Positions 1 through 7,893 of a stretch of 48,935 nt of DNA are shown here, piece by piece. A model generated the notes under the pieces. The model ran no database searches. It was not told the DNA's origin and saw only the letters and a list, made by a program, of their open reading frames with translations. This DNA is from Candidatus Gastranaerophilales bacterium (GTDB lineage Bacteria > Cyanobacteriota > Vampirovibrionia > Gastranaerophilales > Gastranaerophilaceae): contig CALUUI010000015.1 of the NCBI GenBank assembly GCA_944323925.1, positions 1 through 48,935 on the forward strand. Reading direction: 5' to 3'. Every line of letters begins with the position of its first letter. The stretch's first letter is position 1. The position numbers were made by a program, and so were the translations under genes.

Positions 1-63
1 TATTTCGTGCCGTGTCCTTAGAAAGCCTTTCGCTTCCCTTCGTTGAATCTCGCTTGACTCAAC

Positions 64-277
64 ATATTCTATATTATTCCATCAATTTTTTTTGTCAACA
101 TCTTTTTTTGTTTAACTTTTTAAGAATAATATTTTCAATCAGAGCCACTTCTCCGAACTGTAGGACTCAACCCACAGACGGAGAGTCTCCAATTTTGCTT
201 ATTTTATATTTCGATCTAGTGTATCCATAACGGGCAATCCCGTCACTCGCGCCTGACAGATTAGCTTATTCGGCGCA
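64..277 (-). ncRNA. Structured GC-rich leader or small RNA of unknown class
   Basis: Read on the minus strand, the segment between promoters P1 and P2 folds into hairpins. A GCGCC/GGCGC stem (276-272 with 253-249) lies right at the predicted start site. A CGGG/CCCG hairpin follows at about 243-229. Then comes a long two-part hairpin at about 189-150, with stems CTCTCCG/CGGAGAAG and CTGTGGG/CCTACAG. These islands are GC-rich in an AT-rich intergenic stretch and no coding frame fits. I recognise no Rfam family: it lacks the T-loop and CCA layout of a tRNA, and no riboswitch signature I know matches. It could be a cis leader or a free RNA. Confidence 0.35.
70..98 (-). promoter_or_regulatory. Sigma70-type promoter (P2) reading off the left edge
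   Basis: On the minus strand a perfect -35 TTGACA (98-93) is followed after 16 bases by TAATAT (76-71). Transcription would start near position 64 and leave the window. The downstream 60 bases are more GC-rich than the surroundings and hold no convincing reading frame, as expected of a stable-RNA or operon leader. What is transcribed cannot be seen. Confidence 0.55.
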
Positions 278-283
278 ATTAAT

Positions 284-312
284 ATTCTAACACGGGCATT
301 TTTTATTGTCAA
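284..312 (-). promoter_or_regulatory. Near-consensus sigma70 promoter (P1)
   Basis: On the minus strand TTGACA (312-307), a 17-base spacer and TAGAAT (289-284) form one of the best promoter matches in the window. The expected start is near position 277, at the base of a GCGCC/GGCGC hairpin. It drives the structured segment to its left. The gene ending at 316 has no terminator, so it could also read into this unit. Confidence 0.65.
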
Positions 313-315
313 CAT

Positions 316-561
316 TTATTTCTTTATTTTATATTTTAGTATCCCTACTATTATACTTATCAACAAAGCAACACCCGTAAACTTAACGGCGACAGGGGTT
401 TTATCACTATTACGATTTCTGTACTTTGATATCTTTTTACTTATTTCTGCCTCATTACTCCGCGAACGCATGCGAGATTCTTCCATGCTTATTCTTTTTT
501 CTTTTAATTCTTTATTCGGTCCATTCGCTACTTGAGATGTTATTTTACATGCTTTTATCAT
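316..561 (-). CDS. Small single-pass membrane protein, unknown
   Basis: An 81-residue protein that I do not recognise. Residues 1-55 are highly charged (runs of K, R, E and S). Residues about 59-76 form a single hydrophobic segment (VALLISIIVGIL) followed by a basic end KYKIKK. This is the layout of a tail-anchored protein with its soluble part in the cytoplasm. It starts 18 bases after the stop of the GNAT-like gene, so the two probably share a transcript. The ribosome binding site is weak (AAGAAAG). Its small size and lack of a known domain keep confidence moderate. Confidence 0.5.
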   Translation of the reverse strand: MIKACKITSQVANGPNKELKEKRISMEESRMRSRSNEAEISKKISKYRNRNSDKTPVAVKFTGVALLISIIVGILKYKIKK

Positions 562-579
562 ACTTAAATGTTCTTTCTT

Positions 580-1242
580 TTAAAATAACTGACCATATCT
601 TAGTACTTTCGGAATATTTCCCTTTGGCAAATACATATAACAACTACTTATTTCTATTTCCACCAAGTTGTCCCTAATCGATTCTTCTATTTTTTTATTC
701 CATGCCTCGTCTGCCGAACGAAATCCAAGTTTATAGAAAAATTGTACACTCGTATCTTCTAACGAAATTGGTCTTATATATAATATTACTCTGCCATTTG
801 TACTTTCATCTAGCATGCTTTTTTCTACCAGACCCTGAATTGCTTCTGTTCCTGCTCCTTCCCTTGGTGTTGGGCTTTCTATATCTTGTAATAAATACAC
901 ATCTGAAAAATATTTCGATTTTTCTTCTTCGCCTCCTACTCCCGATACAAAAAAGTTACCTTCCCTTTTACTTTCCGGAATTATACGTAAATATTGCTTT
1001 ACACCTTTTAAAATTGCAAAACCTTCTTCTTTTTCTGGCGCATAATATTCGTCAGGTAAACCATCTGGTGCCAATAGCAAATCCGATGATTTTATCTTTT
1101 TATATTTTATTCTTGCTTTTTGCCTTTTCTTCTCCTGTATTACACTCGAATATCCGTTTATTGCTCTACTTCCTAATGTCGATAATTTCTGACTCGACAT
1201 CTCCGGATAGTTCGTTACAGGAATATTTCCTGACACTAACAT
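580..1242 (-). CDS. GNAT-like N-acetyltransferase family protein
   Basis: A 220-residue protein. The central part looks like a GNAT fold: a strand (about 113-118, SDVYLLQDI), then a GAGTEAIQGLVEKS stretch that resembles the acetyl-CoA-binding R/Q-x-x-G-x-G/A loop and helix, a strand (VILYIRPIS), and the typical late motif FFYKLGFR at about 168-175. The first 60 residues are basic and unrelated to GNAT, and could be a targeting or accessory head. The substrate is unknown. The gene is divergent from the GT5-like gene (173 bases apart) and is followed by a small membrane protein. The first helix-strand part of GNAT is poorly defined, so this is a family-level call only. Confidence 0.55.
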   Translation of the reverse strand: MLVSGNIPVTNYPEMSSQKLSTLGSRAINGYSSVIQEKKRQKARIKYKKIKSSDLLLAPDGLPDEYYAPEKEEGFAILKGVKQYLRIIPESKREGNFFVSGVGGEEEKSKYFSDVYLLQDIESPTPREGAGTEAIQGLVEKSMLDESTNGRVILYIRPISLEDTSVQFFYKLGFRSADEAWNKKIEESIRDNLVEIEISSCYMYLPKGNIPKVLRYGQLF

Positions 1243-1364
1243 ATACCTTTACCTACTTGTTTTCTAACCTTATATATATAAAGTATTTTCCCTAATTAAA
1301 ATTGTCATGTTTAAAATATTCAGCTTAATATTTCTTAATATATGTGCAAAAAAATTTTTTTACA

Positions 1365-1379
1365 GGTTTATACTAAATT
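1365..1379 (+). promoter_or_regulatory. Extended -10 promoter element of the GT5-like gene
   Basis: GGTTTATACTAAATT contains TATACT, 36 bases before the ATG at 1416. The same 15 bases occur at 9941-9955 before another gene. An AGGAGG ribosome binding site lies at 1405-1410. No clear -35 box precedes it. Confidence 0.45.
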
Positions 1380-1415
1380 AAGAAGTGTTTATTATAGTTA
1401 TATCAGGAGGTTAGA

Positions 1416-4271
1416 ATGAGGCTACACTCAATCGGCGCTCTAGACGCGCATAAATCAATTTATAGAACAAGTACAAATTCCAAAATTAATCAAGCAAATC
1501 CATTACAAGGTATACAAAACAATATTGTAAACTTTAAAGGTAGAGAAGATCATATAATTTTTTACGGTGCAGAATTCCCTGATTATGATAAAAAGGGTGG
1601 CGTGGCCAACGTTATGAGTTATTATGAAAAAATGCCGGGAGTAGAATCTTGTATTGTTCAACCTTACTATAGAGGTAGAAAAGATTATAACGGATTCGGT
1701 CAATACACCGGTAAAATTGAGCCGTTCAAATTTGAAGAAAACTGTCCTTATCCTAGCCTTCGAGGTCAGTATTTCTATATAAAATTCGATCCTGATAAGA
1801 AAAATATCAATGAGGAAACTACAACAAATCTTAGCAACAATTTAAAAAGCAAAAATATTATTGTTTTAAAGAAAATTGCATCAAAAAATGTTATTTACGG
1901 TAAACAGCCTGAGCAAGAGATAATGTGCTTTAAAGCTATGTCTGCTGTCCCTGTTGTTAAAGATGGAACAATAGTTGACTATGAATTACAAGAATTACCT
2001 AATGATCCTGTTACTAACAAAAAAAGAAATCATTTCTTTATTTTCTCAAAAGGTACTGCTGAATTTAGAGTTCCTTATGATGACGGATCTTATTCTTCTG
2101 ACAAAACTATAAACCCTGATGAATTCAGTAAATATAAACCGCGTCCTTATGCAGAAAACAACAGAGCTTTCGTAGACTTCAAAAAAGAAATTTGTGATGC
2201 TGTTAACACCTCTAATGGTGAAAAGTTTGATGCCGGTACGGTTGTTTGTTCTGACTCACAAACGGCTTATACTATTTCATTTATGAGAGATGAAGCTATA
2301 AAAGGAAATCCCGAATTCGATCCTCAAAGAGTTACAGCGTCTTATGTTATACACAACTTAAGACTTGGATATACCGGAGAATGCGGAGGGCTTGATATGG
2401 CTCTTAACCTTGGACTTACCGCTGATGAAATAACTAAGCTAAAAGCCGATCCGGAATATATTGCGGCTGAGGAGAACGGTACACTCAATGAGTATTTTGC
2501 AAAATATATTCCTGAACTAAAAGATGGCGCTGGGTCTTTTAACCCTACTAAGATTGCTTTTAACTTGAGAAAAAATGAGTATATGAACGGATTAAATACT
2601 GTTTCTCACGGATATGCAATGGATTTGGCTAATAACACAAATATACCTACTGCTCTTAGAGATGACTGGAAAAGTTTAGTTGATAATAATTTAGCTATTG
2701 GGATTATGAACCCGTTTGAAGATCCTAACTTCCACATTTTTAAAGGATTCCTTGGCATGAACGGATACCTTGATGACGGAGTCAACAAGGCTAAAGAAAA
2801 ACTTAACTCTATGGGTGATGGATTTAAGGCTTTAGCTGATGAACTACATCCGCTTCAAAAACTCGATTCGTCAAAATTTACAAAAACAGAGGATGGTAAA
2901 TATACTGTATCTGAAGACGCTTATGATTATTTTATGGAAACAAAAAATACTTATAAAAAAGAAGTTTTAAATAGATTTACAGAAAAATTTAACATACTAA
3001 AAGATAAAGACAAAGAACTTTACAATACTATTATTGCAGGCAGACCTAATTGGAATGTTAATTTAATTGGTAATATTGACGAAAAATTAATAGAAGATCC
3101 TGAAAGACTAAGTAAACTTAAAGTTTATGTTTCTTGGGGGAGATTAGATTCGCAAAAATCTTTAGATATTGTTATGGATGCCTTTGATCAATATTGTCAA
3201 GCTCATCCTGATGAAGCTGAAAATAGCATTTTAATTCTTGGTGGAGAAGCTCCAGGAACCAAATATTCTGATAAAATATTAGCTCAAGCTGACAAAATGG
3301 CTAAAAAATACCCCGGACATTTTAGCTTTATGGAGGCTTTTGCTCCTAATAAGATATTAGCTGCTATTGCTGAAATGGCAATTCTTCCATCAAGAGAAGC
3401 GCCTTGTGAATTAACTGATATCGAAACTATGCAATTCTTAGCACTACTTACCGCTACTAATGCTCAAGGTATGGCTGACAAAAACTTCGACCCTGATGTT
3501 GAAGGGGAAAAAGAAATTGCTACAAGTTTTAAAACGGCTACAGGTTACTATATTTCTGAGGCTGACATCGATCAATTTAAAGAGCTTGGCATTGGCGAAC
3601 AATGGAAAAAGGATAAACAAAAACTAATTAACCAAATTCAAGCGGAAAAAGATAATCGTGGAGCTTCCACTTTTGCTACAAAGCTTGATAATAACGTAAG
3701 TTTACAAGAATATATCAATCACAACCCTGAACATAAAAAAGCGTTTGATGATTTAATAGACAAATATCGTTCTATTATTCTTGCGGTTGGAGTTGCTTCT
3801 TGTATTGAAAGAGCTAATGCTCTTACTAAAGCTCAAAGAATGAAAATTATGGAAAACCAACTTAACCTCAAAACCGGTTGGGAAAACAATAATTTGTTAA
3901 CCAGACTTGGAAAATCTTCTGCTGAACTTTATAAAGATATCTTTAGAACATCTGCTAATCCGGATAAAGAAAAGTACAGTACATCTTTCCTTCACAAATT
4001 AAGAGAACACTTAAATTCTTTAGCTAATCAAACAACTCCAGTTGTTCCTACTACACCAGAAGCTCAGACTAATAATCTTTCTAAAGGATTCTGGGCTAAA
4101 TACGGCAAAGTAGGAGCTATTACGGCTGCTTCTGTTGCTATTGTCGGTGGGGGAATTTATTACTTCATTAACAAATCTAAAAATGAAAATAATAATATCC
4201 ACCACTCTCATAGTCACCACAGCCATAATAGAAAAAACCATTCTCACAACCATATTAAAACCAATGCTTAG
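1416..4271 (+). CDS. Membrane-anchored glycogen/starch-synthase-like protein (GT5)
   Basis: A 951-residue protein against about 480 for an ordinary GlgA. A head (1-42) ends in NFKG. Then comes a GT5 N-domain start with KKGG at 59-62 (the K-x-G-G ADP-glucose loop), the YVIHN segment near 310, and VSWGRLDSQKS near 570, which keeps the Arg and Lys of the GT5 donor site. At 658-668 the family motif P-S-R-F-E-P-C-G-L appears as PSREAPCEL: the catalytic-region Glu is Ala and the Gly is Glu. Large insertions separate the blocks. The end has a membrane span (about 899-918) and a tail with nine His between 929 and 946. It could make or bind alpha-glucan at a membrane; the changed Glu makes activity uncertain. 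AGGAGG precedes the ATG. Fold assignment is good, function is inferred. Confidence 0.75.
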   Translation: MRLHSIGALDAHKSIYRTSTNSKINQANPLQGIQNNIVNFKGREDHIIFYGAEFPDYDKKGGVANVMSYYEKMPGVESCIVQPYYRGRKDYNGFGQYTGKIEPFKFEENCPYPSLRGQYFYIKFDPDKKNINEETTTNLSNNLKSKNIIVLKKIASKNVIYGKQPEQEIMCFKAMSAVPVVKDGTIVDYELQELPNDPVTNKKRNHFFIFSKGTAEFRVPYDDGSYSSDKTINPDEFSKYKPRPYAENNRAFVDFKKEICDAVNTSNGEKFDAGTVVCSDSQTAYTISFMRDEAIKGNPEFDPQRVTASYVIHNLRLGYTGECGGLDMALNLGLTADEITKLKADPEYIAAEENGTLNEYFAKYIPELKDGAGSFNPTKIAFNLRKNEYMNGLNTVSHGYAMDLANNTNIPTALRDDWKSLVDNNLAIGIMNPFEDPNFHIFKGFLGMNGYLDDGVNKAKEKLNSMGDGFKALADELHPLQKLDSSKFTKTEDGKYTVSEDAYDYFMETKNTYKKEVLNRFTEKFNILKDKDKELYNTIIAGRPNWNVNLIGNIDEKLIEDPERLSKLKVYVSWGRLDSQKSLDIVMDAFDQYCQAHPDEAENSILILGGEAPGTKYSDKILAQADKMAKKYPGHFSFMEAFAPNKILAAIAEMAILPSREAPCELTDIETMQFLALLTATNAQGMADKNFDPDVEGEKEIATSFKTATGYYISEADIDQFKELGIGEQWKKDKQKLINQIQAEKDNRGASTFATKLDNNVSLQEYINHNPEHKKAFDDLIDKYRSIILAVGVASCIERANALTKAQRMKIMENQLNLKTGWENNNLLTRLGKSSAELYKDIFRTSANPDKEKYSTSFLHKLREHLNSLANQTTPVVPTTPEAQTNNLSKGFWAKYGKVGAITAASVAIVGGGIYYFINKSKNENNNIHHSHSHHSHNRKNHSHNHIKTNA

Positions 4272-4283
4272 AATTAGGATTTA

Positions 4284-4323
4284 AAAAATGGTTCTACTGT
4301 TATAAACAGTAGAACCATTTTTT
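4284..4323. terminator. Bidirectional intrinsic terminator
   Basis: A perfect 16-base inverted repeat (AAAAATGGTTCTACTG and its complement, 4284-4299 and 4307-4322) with a 7-base loop lies between two convergent genes. The A-run and T-run on either side give a U-tract on both strands. Confidence 0.9.
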
Positions 4324-4334
4324 ACTATTCCATC

Positions 4335-6320
4335 TTACGCTTTTAGTTCCGGTATATCTATTATCTCACCTGAATTCAATTTTGAATATGCATTCTCTAA
4401 ATCACTAATATATTTGTTCAATGCTTGATTTTGTATTTCATATGTTGAATTTGGATTAATTTTTCCATATTGCGCCCATACACTTTGATTATTAAATTCT
4501 CTTTGGAGTGTTGATGTTACAAGATATTCTGGAGTCCTTACTGTTGCCCAACCAAATTTTGCTTTTTGCTTGACTGAATCTGTTTTTTTAGGTATCCAGT
4601 TTAATGCTCTTTGTGTTCTTGAAATTTTTGGTTCATATTTTAAGTTTGATATTATATCATCTACTGCACTTATATATGCTTCGTCATCGGCAGGATTGCT
4701 ACTTAAATATTGACTTATAAATCTTCTTGCTTCTGCTTTATCCGATGCTAATGCGTTTTCTTTTTTCAATACATTTGCAGCTCTTGTTAAATCAGATGCC
4801 CTATTTTCTATTATAATTCCAGCTTTTAATATATTATCGTCCACCATTTGGAATATTTCATTATATATTTTCATTTGATCTGATGTAGTACCGGAGGCAC
4901 TCCTTACTCGTTGCATTTCGGCTAGAACTTCATTCTTTATTTGTTCAAATCTTGCTATTGCTTGCTCTTGTCTCGCTTGACTATTTGCATTGTATAAACT
5001 TCTGTATGCAGCTTTCGTTCTTGTTAATATTCTTAATTGATATTTTTGTTCTGCTGTAGCTGTATTGCCTAATGCTCTTAAATTTGTTATTTGACTATCT
5101 ATATCATTCATTTTTTGGATATAGTCCCCACCGTATAATCTAGAAGCTCTTACTGCATATGCTCTGCTTGGAACAGATGATTTTGATAATTTTATTATAT
5201 TATCAAAAGCTGCTCCTGCTTCATCTGACATTATATTGTTATTTCTATACACCTGTGCCCTACTTGATGCTTGTTGTAACTCATTCATTGCTTGCATATA
5301 CTCTGTTTCGTTTTTAGCCCCATACACTTTCTTATATGCGGCTGATATTTCATCTGCATATTGCCTATATTCTGCTCCCGCTGATGGTACATCTGCATCC
5401 AATGTTTTTATATTTTTAGAATATTTACTTTCGTAATACGACACATTATCTAATCTTTTATTCAATGCCTTATCCATTGCTAATTTTGCATTGCCCCAAT
5501 TTTGCTCTACCAATTTACCATATCCACCTGCTGTTCTTATATCTTGGCGAACTGCATCCATTGATAACTTTAACGCTTGATCTGCTCTATACCATTTTGG
5601 AGCCTCAACTCCTAGTTTCACAGCTGATGACTTGCCTAATGCTTTTACACCTACTGCCGCAAGCGCTGTTTGAGTTACTCCAGAACCAATTCCTTGCCAT
5701 GCTTTCTCTGCTTCTTCATCTGTTGTCGCTGTATTTGCTTTTACTATTCCCTTTCCTAAAGTAAATGCTCCTGTCGCTAATGCCGTACCTGCCAATACTA
5801 CCCCTGCTCCAGGGATTAAAAATGCGGCAGCGGCCAACGCTCCTCCGACGGCTAGAGATGTTATTGATTTCTTTAAACTAAATTTTCCATTCTCATCACA
5901 AAACATATCTGTTACTAAATTTGCAACTCCCTTTCCTAAATTTAATAACTTCTTGCCCCAAGATATTTTACCATCATTCTTTCCATCTTCGGCTATATAT
6001 CCTGTCTCTTCTGAATATGCTGCTTTGGGTAGTACGGCTGCTCCTAATGCTGTATGAACTTCTACTTTATCGCCTAATTCTTCTCTTAGTTGATATGCCT
6101 CTTTTAATTTCTCATCTAGTACTTTTGCTTGCTCATCTATCGTAACCCGTTTAGATGTTCCACTTCCTGTTTGAGTAGAGCCAGTAAAACTTGGTGATAC
6201 ATAACTAGGATAACCCATAAACATTGGATTGTATGCGCTCATCCCTTGGGCATAATTTTGCATTAACATATAATTTAATGGCGATATTAGTCCATATGGA
6301 TTGTTTACATTAAAGCTCAT
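4335..6320 (-). CDS. Large protein with glycine-rich hydrophobic hairpin and coiled coil, unknown
   Basis: A 661-residue protein that I do not recognise. Residues 1-60 are N, Y, M and S rich and contain SPSFTGST, similar in style to other heads in this window. Residues about 60-80 (DEQAKVLDEKLKEAYQLREE) look like a coiled coil. Residues about 150-200 hold two Gly/Ala-rich hydrophobic stretches (SLAVGGALAAAAFLIPGAG and VLAGTALATGAFTLGKG), suited to a membrane hairpin. From about 260 to 600 it is helical, rich in A, K, Q and E. There is no signal peptide. The ribosome binding site AAGGAG is well placed. It may be a membrane-active or secreted effector-type protein, but nothing in the sequence proves that. 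It ends against the terminator shared with the GT5-like gene. Confidence 0.6.
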   Translation of the reverse strand: MSFNVNNPYGLISPLNYMLMQNYAQGMSAYNPMFMGYPSYVSPSFTGSTQTGSGTSKRVTIDEQAKVLDEKLKEAYQLREELGDKVEVHTALGAAVLPKAAYSEETGYIAEDGKNDGKISWGKKLLNLGKGVANLVTDMFCDENGKFSLKKSITSLAVGGALAAAAFLIPGAGVVLAGTALATGAFTLGKGIVKANTATTDEEAEKAWQGIGSGVTQTALAAVGVKALGKSSAVKLGVEAPKWYRADQALKLSMDAVRQDIRTAGGYGKLVEQNWGNAKLAMDKALNKRLDNVSYYESKYSKNIKTLDADVPSAGAEYRQYADEISAAYKKVYGAKNETEYMQAMNELQQASSRAQVYRNNNIMSDEAGAAFDNIIKLSKSSVPSRAYAVRASRLYGGDYIQKMNDIDSQITNLRALGNTATAEQKYQLRILTRTKAAYRSLYNANSQARQEQAIARFEQIKNEVLAEMQRVRSASGTTSDQMKIYNEIFQMVDDNILKAGIIIENRASDLTRAANVLKKENALASDKAEARRFISQYLSSNPADDEAYISAVDDIISNLKYEPKISRTQRALNWIPKKTDSVKQKAKFGWATVRTPEYLVTSTLQREFNNQSVWAQYGKINPNSTYEIQNQALNKYISDLENAYSKLNSGEIIDIPELKA

Positions 6321-6375
6321 AGTTCTCCTTTTTAACCCTATATTATTAAAAAGGTATTTTTTCTCTAAAAATTGA

Positions 6376-7173
6376 CTATTTGTTAAGTTTTGTTAATCTA
6401 AAAATTATAAAAATTAAACTTGCCGCAAACACAATCAGTGAAACAATTGCAGGGAATGGAAGATTTAAAAAATATAAATTCGAGTCAACTCTTATTAACT
6501 CTATAAAAAACCTAAAAGCTGAATATAGAGCCAAATACACAAGTGCAACTAGGCCATGCTTCCTATTTTTTAAACGTTTTACCATAATTAATAAAAGCAT
6601 GCCCAGCACAAAATCCAATACACTTTCATACAAAAAAGTAGGATGAAAATATTCATACTCTTTAAACATCACAGGGCGTGAAACATAAGGAATGTATAAT
6701 TTTATATAACCATCAAAAGGCAGCCCAAAAGCCTCATTATTAAAGAAATTCCCCCATCTTCCGATTGACTGACCAAATGCTAACCCAACAACCGCATAAT
6801 CACTTAAAGATAGTAAATTCAACTTCCTATATTTTGCATAAATTAAAAGAGCTACAAAACCACATAATATCGCCCCATGTATTGATAAGCCTCCTGTTCG
6901 AAGATTAAGAATACTAAGTGGTAAATAAATATATTCGTTAAAATTAACCAAACAATACCATAATCTGGCTCCAATGATTCCGGAGATTACAAGAATTGGT
7001 GCCAAATCTATGAAAATATCCTTTTCGTTTCCATCAGAACTGTTTGACAAAAAGTTTGATATTAACACCCCTGCCAAGATAGCTATCGACATTACTATCC
7101 CGTAAAAATATATCGGGAACACACCTATTGAAAAACAAACACTGCCTGGTGAGCTCAACACCAGTCCTGCCAT
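6376..7173 (-). CDS. lgt: Prolipoprotein diacylglyceryl transferase
   Basis: Lgt moves diacylglycerol from phosphatidylglycerol to the lipobox Cys of prolipoproteins in the inner membrane. The 265-residue length fits. The signature GRWGNFFNNEAFG (canonical G-R-x-G-N-F-I-N-x-E), the GGLSIHGAI stretch with the essential His, and HPTFLYESV near the end are all present among about seven hydrophobic segments. It starts 6 bases after a TPR lipoprotein gene, which would be a substrate. The downstream gene at 6320 has its own TAATAT-like box in the 55-base gap and may be transcribed separately. Confidence 0.95.
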   Translation of the reverse strand: MAGLVLSSPGSVCFSIGVFPIYFYGIVMSIAILAGVLISNFLSNSSDGNEKDIFIDLAPILVISGIIGARLWYCLVNFNEYIYLPLSILNLRTGGLSIHGAILCGFVALLIYAKYRKLNLLSLSDYAVVGLAFGQSIGRWGNFFNNEAFGLPFDGYIKLYIPYVSRPVMFKEYEYFHPTFLYESVLDFVLGMLLLIMVKRLKNRKHGLVALVYLALYSAFRFFIELIRVDSNLYFLNLPFPAIVSLIVFAASLIFIIFRLTKLNK

Positions 7174-7179
7174 GATTAA

Positions 7180-7812
7180 TTAGTCCTCTCCTTCAGGTGC
7201 TTTTTCCTCTTTATTCGGTTCTGTAGGTAACTGCTTCTGAAGCTCGGAGAACTTATTCTGAACCGTTGATAATTGGCTTTCTGCTGAACTTTTTGAGTCT
7301 GCAGGAATATCTGTAAATGTTAAATATTTTTCTAATGATTTTATAGCATCTGAGTACAACTTTGCAGCCTCTTGTTTATCTTCTATAGATATTTCCTTCT
7401 TTGCACTCATTTGTCCGTCTTGAACTAATGGTTGCTCATCTGCTTCATCATCATCTATTTCTTCATTTTTGCCTTCCAGAATATCTTCTGCTGCATTATA
7501 CTGCGCAACTGCTAATGAATAATAGATATCGGATTGCTCCGGTTTTATACTTGATGCTTTATTTAAAACCTCTACTGCTTTTTCATATTTTTCTGCATTT
7601 ATATATGCAACACCCAGATTATAATTCGTTTCAAATATTGTCGGATCTATATCCAAACTTGCTTCTAATCTGCCGATTGCTGAATCGTAATCACCCTTTG
7701 ATAAATATTCAGCTGCTTTATTATTTAATTCTTGAACCGCAAAATTATTTATACATGCTGTTGACATTATTGCCGCAAACAAAACTGTTACTATTAACAA
7801 CGCATTCTTCAT
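7180..7812 (-). CDS. TPR-repeat lipoprotein
   Basis: A 210-residue protein if started at MKNALLIV, chosen because GAGG lies upstream of that ATG. An in-frame start 63 bases earlier would bury the signal sequence. The signal is hydrophobic with a lipobox-like MSTAC, making Cys20 the lipidated residue; Ser at -3 is less common than Leu. Residues about 28-95 hold two to three TPR units (KAAEYLSKGDYDSAIGRLEASLDIDP, split across repeats; NYNLGVAYINAEKYEKAVEVL). A stretch of acidic residues follows (EEIDDDEADE), then a helical part and a charged end. It probably serves as an envelope scaffold. It sits in an operon between nagZ and lgt. Confidence 0.8.
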   Translation of the reverse strand: MKNALLIVTVLFAAIMSTACINNFAVQELNNKAAEYLSKGDYDSAIGRLEASLDIDPTIFETNYNLGVAYINAEKYEKAVEVLNKASSIKPEQSDIYYSLAVAQYNAAEDILEGKNEEIDDDEADEQPLVQDGQMSAKKEISIEDKQEAAKLYSDAIKSLEKYLTFTDIPADSKSSAESQLSTVQNKFSELQKQLPTEPNKEEKAPEGED

Positions 7813-7893
7813 ATTTCTATAAATCCTCAAATCAAACTTTTCGTTTATTTTAATACAACCACTTGTTTTTGGCAAGCTCTTAATAATTACTCT

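Noticed and set aside
120-200. tRNA-like arms on the minus strand (CTGTGGG/CCTACAG hairpin)
   Set aside because: The loop is too short and lacks the T-loop consensus. No acceptor stem or CCA end can be built around it.
12-230. 72-residue reading frame on the plus strand at the left edge
   Set aside because: It has no ribosome binding site, has atypical composition, and covers promoter boxes and hairpins on the other strand.
702-1295. 197-residue plus-strand reading frame across the GNAT-like gene
   Set aside because: It is rich in Leu and Phe as expected for an antisense frame of AT-rich coding DNA, and has no start signal.
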